Shown here in pieces: positions 37,372 to 46,720 of a stretch of 64,000 nucleotides of DNA; positions within the stretch are counted from its first letter, which is position 1, and each line of letters opens with the position of its first letter. The position numbers and the translations under genes were made by a program. This DNA comes from an uncultured Methanolobus sp. GTDB taxonomy: Archaea > Halobacteriota > Methanosarcinia > Methanosarcinales > Methanosarcinaceae. Below the pieces are notes generated by a model. That model made no database searches. It was not told the DNA's origin and saw only the letters and a program-made list of their open reading frames with translations. The stretch lies in assembly GCF_963665675.1 (NCBI RefSeq), contig NZ_OY762426.1, positions 620,001 through 684,000 on the forward strand. The letters are read 5' to 3'.

Positions 37372-37389
37372 ATAATGATTTATCATTAT
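37372..37389. promoter_or_regulatory. Fur-box-like palindrome upstream of the ATP synthase operon
   Basis: ATAATGATTTATCATTAT is a perfect inverted repeat with 8-bp arms and a 2-bp centre, 36 bp before the operon's TATA box. It closely resembles the bacterial Fur box (three NAT(A/T)AT hexamers). Binding by a Fur/DtxR-like regulator is inference. Confidence 0.4.
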
Positions 37390-37480
37390 AGTGGAAATTT
37401 TTATTACAGAGATAATATTATAAATGTGAGTCCTTGATTACGATTACTGCGTTACTCTAATGAATAATAATTACACAAAC

Positions 37481-38671
37481 TCAATGAATCGTTTTATCTA
37501 GCCTGACCGGAAGTGGCGTTCCGTCCGGAATAGTACGAATATATTTACTGCGGAATTCAGGGTTGCGCATCATACAGTATTCAGCAGAGCAATTATACGC
37601 TTCATGCTTGCCCATTCTTTCCCATATAGCAGCAAGATTTTCCTCGCGAATATTACCGAATGACAGAGGAGTATACGCACAAGGTAAAACATCCCCGCCT
37701 GCTGTTGTATGCATCCATCTTCTACCGGCAAAACAACCAAACTCGTCAGGACCCATGAAATTTGGGAATGAAGTAACCCTCGGACCATCCTCTTTTTTGT
37801 TCATCGACTTCTGGAATTTACCAAGTCTGTCCACATCTTTAGAAGTTATTACCTCATCCTCGTGATCCATCCAGCGACCTACAGCTATGATCTCATATAT
37901 TGAGAGTTCCTGCATACCCATGTCTGCTGCGAAATTGTAGAAACCATCAAGATCATCTATATTATGAGGAGAAACAACCACAAAAAGATCCGCAAGAATG
38001 TCCGCATTAACTATGTGTTTTATGCCGTTTACAGTATTCTGATAAGCTCCTTTAGTACCCCTTACACGATCATGTTCAGCTTCATCCGGACTATCCAGAC
38101 TTAAGTGTGCAGCATAAAGCCCGGCTGCTTTCAAATCCCTGGCCCTTTGTTCAGTCAAACTGAACCCGGAAGTGAAACATGAAACAACAGCACGTGTCTT
38201 ATCCACTTTTGCCACCATTTGCTCAAAATCTTTCCTGAGAAGAGTTTCCCCCCCATCAAAAGCAATATAATAAGAACCAAGATCCAGAGCCTGATCGATG
38301 GCACTGTTGACCTCATCAAATGTAACAATAGGATCAGCTACAGTACCAGCTGCACCACAATGAATACAATCATAAGGACAATGCGTCGTAATTCCTATTG
38401 AAAATTGATCGGGCACCCTCTTCTTTAAAATAGAAGCTACCTGGGCACTGATCATCCTCTTGAAAATATCACCTGGCATTGGAGGAGCCCACGTAGAAAA
38501 TATTATGCTATCCTCATCAGAGTATATGGGTTTCTCTTCAAGAAATATCTTATTGATACGTTTAATAATAGGTTTTGCAACAGGAGACAGCGGTCCCTCT
38601 GTATCAAGAACCACCCGTCCGTTTTCAGTGCTGGCATTTACTTTAATTACTGATTTATCATAAACTCTCAT
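37481..38671 (-). CDS. Radical SAM/SPASM-like protein, function unknown
   Basis: A 396-residue radical SAM enzyme. The cluster-binding motif is CPYDCIHCG (CxxxCxxC, about residue 98), the SAM-binding FDGGETLLR (GGE motif) is near 138, and C-terminal cysteines (GCFAGRRW, VLPCAY, YNCSAEYC) resemble a SPASM or twitch domain with a second iron-sulfur cluster. ATG 38671 follows AGGTGA by 5 nt. It is the last gene of a leftward operon ccmD-ccmE-prenyl synthase-this gene. A role in methanophenazine or another redox isoprenoid is inference from its neighbour. Confidence 0.82.
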   Translation of the reverse strand: MRVYDKSVIKVNASTENGRVVLDTEGPLSPVAKPIIKRINKIFLEEKPIYSDEDSIIFSTWAPPMPGDIFKRMISAQVASILKKRVPDQFSIGITTHCPYDCIHCGAAGTVADPIVTFDEVNSAIDQALDLGSYYIAFDGGETLLRKDFEQMVAKVDKTRAVVSCFTSGFSLTEQRARDLKAAGLYAAHLSLDSPDEAEHDRVRGTKGAYQNTVNGIKHIVNADILADLFVVVSPHNIDDLDGFYNFAADMGMQELSIYEIIAVGRWMDHEDEVITSKDVDRLGKFQKSMNKKEDGPRVTSFPNFMGPDEFGCFAGRRWMHTTAGGDVLPCAYTPLSFGNIREENLAAIWERMGKHEAYNCSAEYCMMRNPEFRSKYIRTIPDGTPLPVRLDKTIH

Positions 38672-38696
38672 GAAGTCACCTGATAATTGAATAAAA

Positions 38697-39566
38697 TTAG
38701 AGGACATCTTCAGGAAGCATGTCCACTGTAATAAGGTCAGTTATTAACTCCAGTTTCTCTCTTGCATCAGATAGCGGGAACAAGGCAAGGACATCTTTTG
38801 CATTTTTAACGCAAGTACGGACCTGATCCACAGTTCTCTCCACTGCTTCATCATGGTCCATGACTCTTCTGTAGATAAGAGGCAATGTAACAGATTCATA
38901 AGTAGAGCTCTTATCTTCAAGCTCATTAAGATACTCAAGCAGGTCATCAACTATCTGGTATGCATTACCTACATTCTCACCAAAATACCGTAATTTTTTA
39001 GCCGTTTCGGCATCTGCACTTGCAACGTATGCCCCTATTGCGGCACTTGCAGCGAAAAGAGAACCTGTCTTTTTGCTAATGCACTCAAAATAATTCTTTT
39101 CCCTGAATTCATCATCAACACTTGAAATGTCGATAGTTTCACCTTCGGCCATATACATCCCGGCCCGGCCAAATTCGTTTACTGCATTATTACCGTAGCC
39201 TGAAATAAGAGATATTGCCTTGGAGATCAGGAAATCACCGCACAGTATAGCTGCAGGAATTCCATATTTTTCGTGTGCTGATTCCACACCACGACGTACA
39301 AGGCCTCCGTCGAGTACATCATCATGAATCAGAGATGCCGAATGAATAAATTCAATTGCAAGTGCAGCTTTGACACCGTCTGTTGAATTCCCCCCGCACA
39401 TCTCAGTACATAATATAAGCATGACAGGACGAATATTTTTCCCGCCGGAACTGCATATGTGCAGAAGCATCTTTTTCATCTGGGAACCATCATCCATAGA
39501 CCGGACCATATCGTCCTTAGCCATCTTGATTAGCTGATATTCATCCAGATCTTCTATTTGTACCAT
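38697..39566 (-). CDS. Polyprenyl diphosphate synthase (trans-type)
   Basis: A 289-residue isoprenyl chain-elongating enzyme that condenses isopentenyl diphosphate onto an allylic primer. The first aspartate-rich motif is DDVLDGGLVRRG (about residue 76). The second is DDLLEYL (about 212), with E in place of the last D. The small residues before the first motif (HSASLIHDD) suggest a longer product than geranylgeranyl; in Methanosarcinaceae the candidate is the C25 or C30-C35 chain used in methanophenazine. Chain length is inference. ATG 39566 follows AGGGTGG. It is 11 nt after ccmE. Confidence 0.88.
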   Translation of the reverse strand: MVQIEDLDEYQLIKMAKDDMVRSMDDGSQMKKMLLHICSSGGKNIRPVMLILCTEMCGGNSTDGVKAALAIEFIHSASLIHDDVLDGGLVRRGVESAHEKYGIPAAILCGDFLISKAISLISGYGNNAVNEFGRAGMYMAEGETIDISSVDDEFREKNYFECISKKTGSLFAASAAIGAYVASADAETAKKLRYFGENVGNAYQIVDDLLEYLNELEDKSSTYESVTLPLIYRRVMDHDEAVERTVDQVRTCVKNAKDVLALFPLSDAREKLELITDLITVDMLPEDVL

Positions 39567-39577
39567 AACCACCCTGC

Positions 39578-39958
39578 TTACTCTGAGTATTTAGAAGGAC
39601 AACTCGTAACTATCCGACTTGCTTCAACCATAGTTGATGAGAGCATTTTTCCACTTATACTAATACTCTGCCCTTCTTCAAGATTAGCCGGAAGAGAACC
39701 AATATACTCCACATAAAGCTCATAAGAAGGTTCTTCAATATCCTGAAGAGCAAAAGAAGTGCCATCCGTAGAAATATCAAGAGTGCCATTCTTGATCATA
39801 CCCATTGTGTTGACATCATGCCCTACAAACTCCTCAGAGTCCATGGAAAGCTCAGAGACCATATAATAGCCCTGTGAAAGGTCAACATTCCAGAGACCTA
39901 CAAAAGCAACAAAAGCAATGAAAGCAACTGCAACTATCGTTTTTTGTGTTTTATCCAT
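39578..39958 (-). CDS. ccmE: Cytochrome c maturation heme chaperone CcmE (CxxxY type)
   Basis: A 126-residue membrane-anchored OB-fold protein that carries heme to CcmF. It has one N-terminal membrane helix (about residues 6-24), then the beta-barrel (VGHDVNTMGMIKNGTLDIS, then SISGKMLSSTMVEASRI). The heme-binding motif near the C-terminus is CPSKY (C120, Y124), the CxxxY form used by archaea and some bacteria, not HxxxY. ATG 39958 follows GAGGTG. The gene lies directly after a ccmD-like frame. Confidence 0.88.
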   Translation of the reverse strand: MDKTQKTIVAVAFIAFVAFVGLWNVDLSQGYYMVSELSMDSEEFVGHDVNTMGMIKNGTLDISTDGTSFALQDIEEPSYELYVEYIGSLPANLEEGQSISISGKMLSSTMVEASRIVTSCPSKYSE

Positions 39959-39991
39959 AGGAAGCACCTCTACAATGATCGTTTATCAGGA

Positions 39992-40108
39992 TCACTTTTC
40001 CAGCCTGTTACATTGGCGCACCAGCTTTTGACGGGAACTTATAATGTATGCGACATACACCATCAATGTAATCCACGTAATTGCAAATGCAACCTCTAAC
40101 GCGCCTAT
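39992..40108 (-). CDS. ccmD: CcmD-like small membrane protein with apparent AUA start
   Basis: A 38-codon frame directly upstream of ccmE. The product has one membrane helix (VAFAITWITLMVYVAYII) followed by a basic/charged tail (SSRQKLVRQCNRLEK), the size and pattern of CcmD, which helps release holo-CcmE from CcmC. There is no ATG, GTG or TTG at the right place: an in-frame TGA lies three codons before ATA 40108, and a perfect ribosome site GAGGTGA sits 6 nt before that ATA. I infer an AUA start; a sequencing error (ATG to ATA) is the alternative. Confidence 0.6.
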   Translation of the reverse strand: MGALEVAFAITWITLMVYVAYIISSRQKLVRQCNRLEK

Positions 40109-40306
40109 AAAGAATCACCTCTATATCAGCCTATTTGTTCGTCATATGCATTAAGACGAACCCCTCTATCAATAATCAGGCACAAATGAACCGATTCATG
40201 CATTGAAGTCCTGGCCTGATAATCAAGTATTAATATGGGTGTGCAGTAGTATAGTTCCATCCTATATATAGGTAAACATACGAACAAAAAATATTCATGA
40301 TCAATT
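40109..40306. promoter_or_regulatory. Divergent promoter region with a palindromic TATA box
   Basis: About 200 bp separate the ccmD operon (leftward) from ahbD (rightward). CCTATATATAGG (40261-40272) is a perfect 12-bp palindrome that could bind TBP in either direction; rightward it predicts transcription near 40293 and a very short ahbD leader. ATGAACCGATTCAT (40187-40200) is a second interrupted palindrome between the two genes, a possible operator. A leftward TATA box closer to ccmD is not evident. Confidence 0.5.
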
Positions 40307-41353
40307 ATGGTAAAACCTCCAAGACTCATTGCCTGGGAAACAACAGCAGGATGTAACCTTTCATGCAAGCACTGCAGAGGATCATCCACTGAGAAAAAAC
40401 CAGAGGGCGAACTTACAACTGAAGAAGCACTCCATTTCGTGGATGAAATCAAAGAAATGGGAAATCCAATACTAATCTTAAGTGGCGGAGAGCCCTTAGT
40501 CAGAGATGACATCTTCGAAATTGCAAAATATGCCACAGAAAAAGGCCTGCGTGTTGCCATGGCAACAAACGGTACACTTGTCACACCTGAAATGGCTGAC
40601 AAAATTAAAAGTGCGGGCATCCAGAGAGTAAGTATCAGCCTTGATGGTTCAAGTTCTAATACACACGACGACTTCCGCTGCATGCCCGGAGCATTTAATG
40701 GTGCAGTAACAGGAATAGAAAACCTGAAGGATGCAGGAATAGGTTTCCAGATCAACCCAACCATCACAAAACGCACCATTGATGAAATTCCGGAAATACT
40801 GGAAATGGCAAAGGAACTTGGTGCTGAGGCACTTCACATATTCCTCCTTGTACCAACAGGAAGAGGGAAAGAGCTTGAGAATGATGAGATCCCACCTGTG
40901 GAATATGAAAGGATACTCAATTGGTTCTACGACAGGCAGAAGGATGCAGGCATACAGCTCAAGGCAACCTGCGCACCACATTATTTCAGGATAATGCGCC
41001 AGCGTGCGGAAAAGGAAGGCATTGAGCTAAGTGTCAAGACCCACGGTTACGAAGCAATGACAAAAGGATGCCTCGGAGGAACTGGATTCTGCTTTGTATC
41101 AAGCACCGGAGATGTTTTCCCCTGCGGATACCTACCCGCACTTGCTGGAAACATAAAAGAGCAGAGCTTTAAGGATATCTGGGAGAACTCAAAAGTATTC
41201 AACGACCTGCGTGATGTTTCAAAACTCAAGGGCAAATGTGGAATATGCGAATATAATACAGTATGCGGAGGATGTCGTGCCCGGGCTTACGCTGCCACGG
41301 GAGACTATCTTGAAGAAGAACCCTACTGTATATATGTACCTAAAAAACAGTGA
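40307..41353 (+). CDS. ahbD: Heme synthase AhbD (radical SAM, Fe-coproporphyrin decarboxylase)
   Basis: A 348-residue radical SAM/SPASM enzyme of the alternative heme pathway, probably converting Fe-coproporphyrin III to heme by oxidative decarboxylation of two propionates. The cluster motif is CNLSCKHCRG (about residue 16), GGE is in ILSGGEPLVR, and the SPASM cysteines are in KGCLGGTGFCF, VFPCGYL, KCGICEYNTVCGGCRA and PYCIYVP. It heads ahbD-ahbA-ahbB, the arrangement I recall for the Methanosarcina barkeri AhbD gene. The paralogue AhbC (didecarboxysiroheme deacetylase) is similar, so the subtype is not certain. No AhbC candidate lies elsewhere in the window. Confidence 0.82.
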   Translation: MVKPPRLIAWETTAGCNLSCKHCRGSSTEKKPEGELTTEEALHFVDEIKEMGNPILILSGGEPLVRDDIFEIAKYATEKGLRVAMATNGTLVTPEMADKIKSAGIQRVSISLDGSSSNTHDDFRCMPGAFNGAVTGIENLKDAGIGFQINPTITKRTIDEIPEILEMAKELGAEALHIFLLVPTGRGKELENDEIPPVEYERILNWFYDRQKDAGIQLKATCAPHYFRIMRQRAEKEGIELSVKTHGYEAMTKGCLGGTGFCFVSSTGDVFPCGYLPALAGNIKEQSFKDIWENSKVFNDLRDVSKLKGKCGICEYNTVCGGCRARAYAATGDYLEEEPYCIYVPKKQ

Positions 41354-41358
41354 TTTGA

Positions 41359-41814
41359 ATGATATTTCTTGATGATACTGATAAAAAGATACTCAATACT
41401 ATCCAGTTTGGTTTTCCCCTGGAAACAGAACCATACCGGAAACTGGGAGAGGAACTGAGTATCAGTGAAGAAGAAGTAATTGAAAGACTTGACAGGCTGC
41501 ATGATGAAGGTGCAGTCAGGAAAATCGGACCAATAATCAACCGTAGAGGTGTAGGAGGTACCAGCACACTGGTCGCTGTGACAGTTCCTGAAGAAAAAGT
41601 GGATGAGGTCGCAGAATACATCAACGCATACCATGAAGTGTCCCACAACTACCACAGGCCCGAGAAATTCAACGTGTGGTTCACCATCTCTGCAGCTAAC
41701 AGGGAAAGAATCGATACCATATTAAAAGAACTGCGGGAAAAGACAGGTCTGGAGTTTATCGACCTGCCAACAAAAAAACTGTTCAAGATAGGAGTCAGGT
41801 TCAACATAAGATAA
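41359..41814 (+). CDS. ahbA: Siroheme decarboxylase subunit AhbA
   Basis: A 151-residue Lrp/AsnC-like protein that with AhbB decarboxylates siroheme to 12,18-didecarboxysiroheme. It has an N-terminal helix-turn-helix-like part (FLDDTDKKILNTIQFGFPLE at residues 3-22; then LSISEEEVIERL) and a C-terminal RAM-like domain with SHNYHRPEKFNVWFTISA and LPTKKLFKIGV, the pattern of the alpha subunit. It begins 5 nt after ahbD. The DNA-binding fold is reused for catalysis, so it should not be read as a transcription factor. Confidence 0.85.
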   Translation: MIFLDDTDKKILNTIQFGFPLETEPYRKLGEELSISEEEVIERLDRLHDEGAVRKIGPIINRRGVGGTSTLVAVTVPEEKVDEVAEYINAYHEVSHNYHRPEKFNVWFTISAANRERIDTILKELREKTGLEFIDLPTKKLFKIGVRFNIR

Positions 41815-41826
41815 CAGGTGATGAAT

Positions 41827-42297
41827 ATGGCAGGAAAATTAGATGACATTGACGAAAAAATAATAAAGCTGACACAGAACGGCATCCCGCTTAAAAAATC
41901 GCCTTTTGCAGATATTGCCATTGAACTTGGAATAAGCGAGCAGGAAATAATAGACCGCCTCAAAAAAATGCAGGAAAAAGATATTATACGCAGGTTCGGT
42001 GCATCCATCGGACACAGAGATATCGGAATTGTTGCAAATGCAATGTGTGTCTGGAATGTACCTGATGAAATAACAGAAGAAGTCGGAACGACAATGGCAG
42101 GCTTTTCTGAAGTCACACACTGCTACGAAAGACCACGTGCTCCAGGATGGGAATATAACCTGTTTGCAATGGTCCACTCATACACAAAGAATGACTGCGA
42201 GGAAGTTGCAGCGAGGATATCAGATGCAACCGGCATTAATGATTATAAGCTTCTTTATAGTGACAGGGAATTCAAGAAAACCGGAGTTCGGTTGTAA
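41827..42297 (+). CDS. ahbB: Siroheme decarboxylase subunit AhbB
   Basis: A 156-residue partner of AhbA with the same fold. LDDIDEKIIKLTQNGIPL opens it, IIRRFGASIGHRDIG is in the middle, and THCYERPRAPGWEYNLFAMVHS is the beta-subunit signature (the histidine and tyrosine lie near the active site). ATG 41827 follows AGGTGATG by about 5 nt; GTG 41818 and ATG 41821 are alternatives. It is 12 nt after ahbA. Confidence 0.85.
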   Translation: MAGKLDDIDEKIIKLTQNGIPLKKSPFADIAIELGISEQEIIDRLKKMQEKDIIRRFGASIGHRDIGIVANAMCVWNVPDEITEEVGTTMAGFSEVTHCYERPRAPGWEYNLFAMVHSYTKNDCEEVAARISDATGINDYKLLYSDREFKKTGVRL

Positions 42298-42359
42298 TCG
42301 TAATCTTTAACTAAGTTTACCGGAAAAAGCAGAAGGCAATCATTTCCGGAGATGGAGAT

Positions 42360-43034
42360 ATGAAAGACAAGAACCACTTCCTGCCACTGCTGATAGATAT
42401 GAGCGACAAGAAGGTCGTAATATTTGGAAGTGGATCTGTCGGGGAAAGAAAAGCTAACCTGTTCTCAGAATATGCAAAAGTTACGGTAGTCAGCCGAAGC
42501 TTTTACGATGTTTTTTACGAGCTTGAAGAGAAATATGGCATCAGGCTAATCAAAGCAGATGCAGGAAAGCTCACCGATGATGAGATTAACGATATAATCA
42601 GAGATGCATTTCTTGTAATTCCTGCCACCAATGACAGAAGCATAAACGAAAGGATTGTGAATCTATCCAAGTCCTTGAGGATACTGACAAACGAGGTTGA
42701 TGCCATTGGCGATGTCACAGTACCTGCTGTGATAAAGCGTGGAGGACTTACGATCAGCATATCCACCTTGGGTTCAAGCCCTGCTTTTTCAAGATTTACA
42801 CGCAGACAGGTGGAGAATATTATTACCCCGGAATTTGGGGATATGATAAGGATTCAGGATGAAATGCGTACATATCTTAAAGCTGAAGTTTCTGACCAGA
42901 GAGACAGGAAAGAAATATTGTGGAACATTCTTGAAAGCGAGGAAGTGTGGACTGCCCTTGAAGAATCCTATGAAAAAGGGTTTAATACAGCACAAGGTAT
43001 AGTAAGGAAGAAAATGAGCGAGAAAGTCAGATGA
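42360..43034 (+). CDS. sirC: Precorrin-2 dehydrogenase / sirohydrochlorin ferrochelatase-type protein (SirC)
   Basis: A 224-residue CysG-N/SirC-like enzyme that oxidises precorrin-2 to sirohydrochlorin using NAD and may also insert iron. The Rossmann motif VVIFGSGSVGERKA (about residues 19-32) and TNEVDAIGDVTVPAVIKRGGLTISIST (landmark, about 113-139) are typical, with SSPAFSRFTRRQVE after it. It lies between ahbB and hemA, matching its pathway position before siroheme decarboxylation. A uroporphyrinogen methyltransferase gene is not in this window. Confidence 0.88.
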   Translation: MKDKNHFLPLLIDMSDKKVVIFGSGSVGERKANLFSEYAKVTVVSRSFYDVFYELEEKYGIRLIKADAGKLTDDEINDIIRDAFLVIPATNDRSINERIVNLSKSLRILTNEVDAIGDVTVPAVIKRGGLTISISTLGSSPAFSRFTRRQVENIITPEFGDMIRIQDEMRTYLKAEVSDQRDRKEILWNILESEEVWTALEESYEKGFNTAQGIVRKKMSEKVR

Positions 43035-43085
43035 ACATGTACCACAGACACCGCTACTTAAATCATTGTAAAACACGAGGCAACC

Positions 43086-44327
43086 ATGACTGAAATTACC
43101 AGTATGGTAATAACCCATTCCAAAGCAACCGTTGAAGAGATCGAGGAAGCCTGGGAAGGGGACATCGAACAAATGCTTAAGGACCTTCATTCCATTGATT
43201 TTGTTTGTGAGTGTGTTGTGCTTAAGACCTGCAACCGGGTGGAAATATATGTTGTTTCACCAAAGGGAAGTACTGTTCTGTTCCAGTTCGCCAAGAAAAT
43301 GGGACTTTCTTCAAACATTATAGACTTTTTTGAACACGAAGAATCCATAATGCATCTTCTGAAACTTGCATGTGGCCTTGAATCCATGATTATCGGCGAA
43401 GACCAGATCCTCGGCCAGATTAAAGACCTGTACCTTGTTGCAAAAAAACTGGATACTACAGGAAAAATGCTTGATACAGCATTCAGTAAAGCAATTCAGG
43501 TAGGTAAACGTGTAAGAACCGAGACTGAAATAAACCGTGGTGCACTTTCAATTGCATCAGCGTCAGTAGACCTTGCAGAGGACACTGTTGGCAACCTCAA
43601 AAACAAGATGGTACTTGTGATTGGTACAGGAGAGATGGGGACACTTGTAACCCGTGCACTTTCCCACAGGGAAATCGAACTGATGTACATTGCCAATCGT
43701 ACATATGAAGCTGCAAAGGACCTTGCCGATGAAATGGGAGGACATGCAGTACATTTCGACCAGATAGAAGAGAATCTCAGAAGAGCAGATGTAGTTATCA
43801 GTGCAACCGGTGCACCTCACTACGTCCTGAAATATGAGCAGATTGAGAAGGCAATGAATTTCAGGGAAAAAGAACTTCTTTTAATTGACATTGCAAATCC
43901 AAGAGACATTGACCCTTCAGTCGATAGTATTCCTCATGTGACCCTCTATAACATAGATAACCTGAGGGTCATAAATGAAAAGAACCTTGAACTGAGAATG
44001 GAAGAGGCTAAAAAGGCCCAGGCCATAATCGATGAGGAATTCGATCTCCTTATAAAACAATATAAGAGACAGAGAGCAGACACACTTGTATCAGAGCTGT
44101 ATGCCCAGTCTTACAAACTTCGTGTTAATGAAAAAGATAGAGCCATCACAAAACTTAGTGCTTATCACACAATTGGCGACACTGAGAAACAGATAATAGA
44201 AGACCTGACACACTCCATTATCAATAAAATGCTGGCAGAACCTACCAAAGTGATCAGGTATGCAGCAGAGATTGGTGATGATGAGTTGTTAGAGTCTGTT
44301 GCCAGAGTATTTATTGCTAACAGATAA
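43086..44327 (+). CDS. hemA: Glutamyl-tRNA reductase HemA
   Basis: A 413-residue enzyme for the first step of C5 tetrapyrrole synthesis: glutamyl-tRNA to glutamate-1-semialdehyde with NADPH. The catalytic cysteine lies in VLKTCNRVEIYV (about residue 49), GEDQILGQIKDLY is near 101, and the NADPH-binding VIGTGEMGTLV near 178. The C-terminal dimerisation helix is complete. It sits between sirC and hemB with short gaps, as one operon. Confidence 0.95.
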   Translation: MTEITSMVITHSKATVEEIEEAWEGDIEQMLKDLHSIDFVCECVVLKTCNRVEIYVVSPKGSTVLFQFAKKMGLSSNIIDFFEHEESIMHLLKLACGLESMIIGEDQILGQIKDLYLVAKKLDTTGKMLDTAFSKAIQVGKRVRTETEINRGALSIASASVDLAEDTVGNLKNKMVLVIGTGEMGTLVTRALSHREIELMYIANRTYEAAKDLADEMGGHAVHFDQIEENLRRADVVISATGAPHYVLKYEQIEKAMNFREKELLLIDIANPRDIDPSVDSIPHVTLYNIDNLRVINEKNLELRMEEAKKAQAIIDEEFDLLIKQYKRQRADTLVSELYAQSYKLRVNEKDRAITKLSAYHTIGDTEKQIIEDLTHSIINKMLAEPTKVIRYAAEIGDDELLESVARVFIANR

Positions 44328-44356
44328 AACGTTAAACAAAAGAAAGAGCTGGTAAA

Positions 44357-45331
44357 ATGTTCCCCGAGCGCAGAATGAGAAGGCTGAGAAACGGCAAAAT
44401 AAAAGAGCTGGTACGTGAGACTTCATTGTCAGTTAATGACCTGATATATCCGGTGTTTGTCAATGAAAAAATAAACGAACCAGAAGAAGTGTCATCCATG
44501 CCAGGCGTGTTCAACCTGCCTGTAGATATGGTTGCAGATGATGCAAAAGAAGCTGCTGATCTCGGGATTCCTGCCATGATCCTCTTCGGCATACCGGAAC
44601 ACAAAGATGAAAAAGGAAGCAGTGCATGGGGAGATGATGATATTGTACAGCAGGCAATACGCGAGATCAAAAATGAACTCGGAAAAGATATGCTTGTAAT
44701 TACCGATGTCTGCCTCTGCGAATATACCGATCACGGACACTGTGGAATGGTCGACTTTGATACAGAAGAGATCATGAACGACCCAACACTTCCACTCCTT
44801 GGAAAAACTGCAGTCAGCCATGTAAAAGCCGGGGCAGACATGGTAGCACCATCTGGGATGATGGACGGCATGATATCTGCAATTCGCAGTGAACTTGACA
44901 ATAATAATTTCCACAATACACCAATTATGTCCTATGCTGCAAAATATTCTTCAGCTTTCTACGGGCCCTTCAGAGATGCAGCAGGATCAGGATGCTGCTT
45001 CGGAGACAGATCCACACACCAGATGGACCCTGCGAACTCCGATGAGGCACTTATGGAAACTGCCCTTGATATCGAGGAAGGTGCAGACATAATAATGGTC
45101 AAACCGGCGCTTCCATATCTTGATATTATATACCGCCTCAAGACTGAATTTGAAATGCCAACAGCAGCTTACAATGTCAGTGGCGAATACTCAATGCTTA
45201 AAGCAGCAGCACAAAACGGATGGCTTGATGAAAAGCAGGTCATGCACGAATCACTATTATCCATCAAACGTGCAGGTGCTGATATGATAATTACCTATTT
45301 TGCCAAGGAAATGGCACAGATGTTAAAATGA
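44357..45331 (+). CDS. hemB: Delta-aminolevulinic acid dehydratase HemB
   Basis: A 324-residue porphobilinogen synthase. The zinc-type cysteines are seen in [14 protein letters not shown] (about residue 116), one Schiff-base lysine in [19 protein letters not shown], and the catalytic lysine in [13 protein letters not shown] (about 250). [13 protein letters not shown] is the usual C-terminal landmark. It combines two aminolevulinates. It starts 29 nt after hemA. Confidence 0.96.
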   Translation: MFPERRMRRLRNGKIKELVRETSLSVNDLIYPVFVNEKINEPEEVSSMPGVFNLPVDMVADDAKEAADLGIPAMILFGIPEHKDEKGSSAWGDDDIVQQAIREIKNELGKDMLVITDVCLCEYTDHGHCGMVDFDTEEIMNDPTLPLLGKTAVSHVKAGADMVAPSGMMDGMISAIRSELDNNNFHNTPIMSYAAKYSSAFYGPFRDAAGSGCCFGDRSTHQMDPANSDEALMETALDIEEGADIIMVKPALPYLDIIYRLKTEFEMPTAAYNVSGEYSMLKAAAQNGWLDEKQVMHESLLSIKRAGADMIITYFAKEMAQMLK

Positions 45332-45441
45332 TGAGAGAGCTAGAAGGGAGAGCAAAAAATAGTGTTGACGCATTATTGGCAAAATTCTAAGTATTTCCAC
45401 GTAAAATCAAATTTAATATTCAATTAACAAATGGTGTTTTT

Positions 45442-46707
45442 ATGTCTTTAGATAAGTCCAGAGAATTATACAACAAAGCAAGGACCCTCCTGCCAGGAGG
45501 AGTCAGCAGTCCGGTGAGAGCTATCAAGCCATACCCGTTCTACACAGAGTCCGCAAACGGTTCAAAAATAAAGGACATAGATGGAAATGAGTACATCGAC
45601 TATTGTCTTGCATACGGACCAAACATTCTGGGACATGCAAATCCCACAATCAAGCAGGCAATCATCGACCAGCTTGAAAAAGGGTGGCTCTACGGTACAC
45701 CAACAGATCTGGAAGTAAAACTTGCTGAAAAGATAGCAGCACTCTATCCAAGCATCGATATGCTCAGGTTCGTTTCAACAGGAACCGAAGCAACCATGAG
45801 TGCTCTTCGTGCAGCAAGGGGGTTTACAGGCAAGAACAAGTTCATCAAGATTGAAGGTGGATTCCACGGTGCACACGATGCAGTACTGGTTAAAGCAGGC
45901 TCAGGTGCTACCACCCTTGGGAAACCGGACTCACTTGGGATTCCTGAAGACTTTACAAAACACACATTGCAGACACCTTTTAATGATATTGAAGCACTCA
46001 CAAAACTGATTGAAAAGAATCAGGACGATATGGCAGCAGTTATACTTGAACCTGTAATGGGCAACATTGGTCCTATTCTTCCTGAAGGAGACTATCTGAA
46101 AGAAGTCCGCAAGGTTACAGAAGAGAATGATGTAGTGCTTATCTTTGACGAAGTCATCACAGGTTTCAGGCTTGCAATGGGTGGAGCACAGGAATATTTC
46201 GGTGTTACACCTGACATGACAACATTGGGTAAGATCGTTGGCGGAGGAATGCCAATCGGTGTTTTCGGAGGAAAGGAAGAGATCATTGAAATGATAGCAC
46301 CTTCCGGAAGCGTCTACCAGGCAGGAACCTTCAGTGGAAGTCCGGCTTCAGTTGCAGCAGGGCTTGCAGTTCTTGATGTACTTGAGAAGGAAGAAATACA
46401 TAAGAAACTCAATGCAACCGGTGACATGATGAGAAGCAGATTGTCAGAGATAGTTGCAGACCTGAATCTCGATTACAATGTTGTTGGTATTGCATCAATG
46501 TTCAAGATATTCTTCGGTGGCAAGCCACTGAACTACCAGGACGTTCTCAAATGCGACAAGGAAGGATATGTTAAGTTCTTCTTTAAGATGCTTGACAGCG
46601 GTGTATTCATCCCGCCATCACAATTTGAGACAAACTTCATTTCAACTGCACACAGCGAAGAGGATATTGAAAAGACGCTCTACGCTTACGAAGCTAACCT
46701 TAAATGA
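45442..46707 (+). CDS. hemL: Glutamate-1-semialdehyde 2,1-aminomutase HemL
   Basis: A 421-residue PLP enzyme making 5-aminolevulinate from glutamate semialdehyde. The PLP lysine is in [14 protein letters not shown] (about residue 262), VFDEVITG-type [12 protein letters not shown] gives the PLP aspartate, and the N-terminus [13 protein letters not shown] is characteristic. A 110-bp gap before it contains a short AT-rich stretch that could hold an internal promoter; otherwise it belongs to the heme operon. Confidence 0.96.
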   Translation: MSLDKSRELYNKARTLLPGGVSSPVRAIKPYPFYTESANGSKIKDIDGNEYIDYCLAYGPNILGHANPTIKQAIIDQLEKGWLYGTPTDLEVKLAEKIAALYPSIDMLRFVSTGTEATMSALRAARGFTGKNKFIKIEGGFHGAHDAVLVKAGSGATTLGKPDSLGIPEDFTKHTLQTPFNDIEALTKLIEKNQDDMAAVILEPVMGNIGPILPEGDYLKEVRKVTEENDVVLIFDEVITGFRLAMGGAQEYFGVTPDMTTLGKIVGGGMPIGVFGGKEEIIEMIAPSGSVYQAGTFSGSPASVAAGLAVLDVLEKEEIHKKLNATGDMMRSRLSEIVADLNLDYNVVGIASMFKIFFGGKPLNYQDVLKCDKEGYVKFFFKMLDSGVFIPPSQFETNFISTAHSEEDIEKTLYAYEANLK

Positions 46708-46720
46708 ACGGTGAATTCAC

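Noticed and set aside
40126..40779. A 217-codon minus-strand frame
   Set aside because: It is mostly antisense to ahbD, which has clear radical SAM motifs; the upstream part lies in the promoter region.
41359..42297. Two Lrp/AsnC transcription factors
   Set aside because: Their pairing, position after ahbD and the HNYHRP / HCYERP motifs identify them as siroheme decarboxylase subunits.
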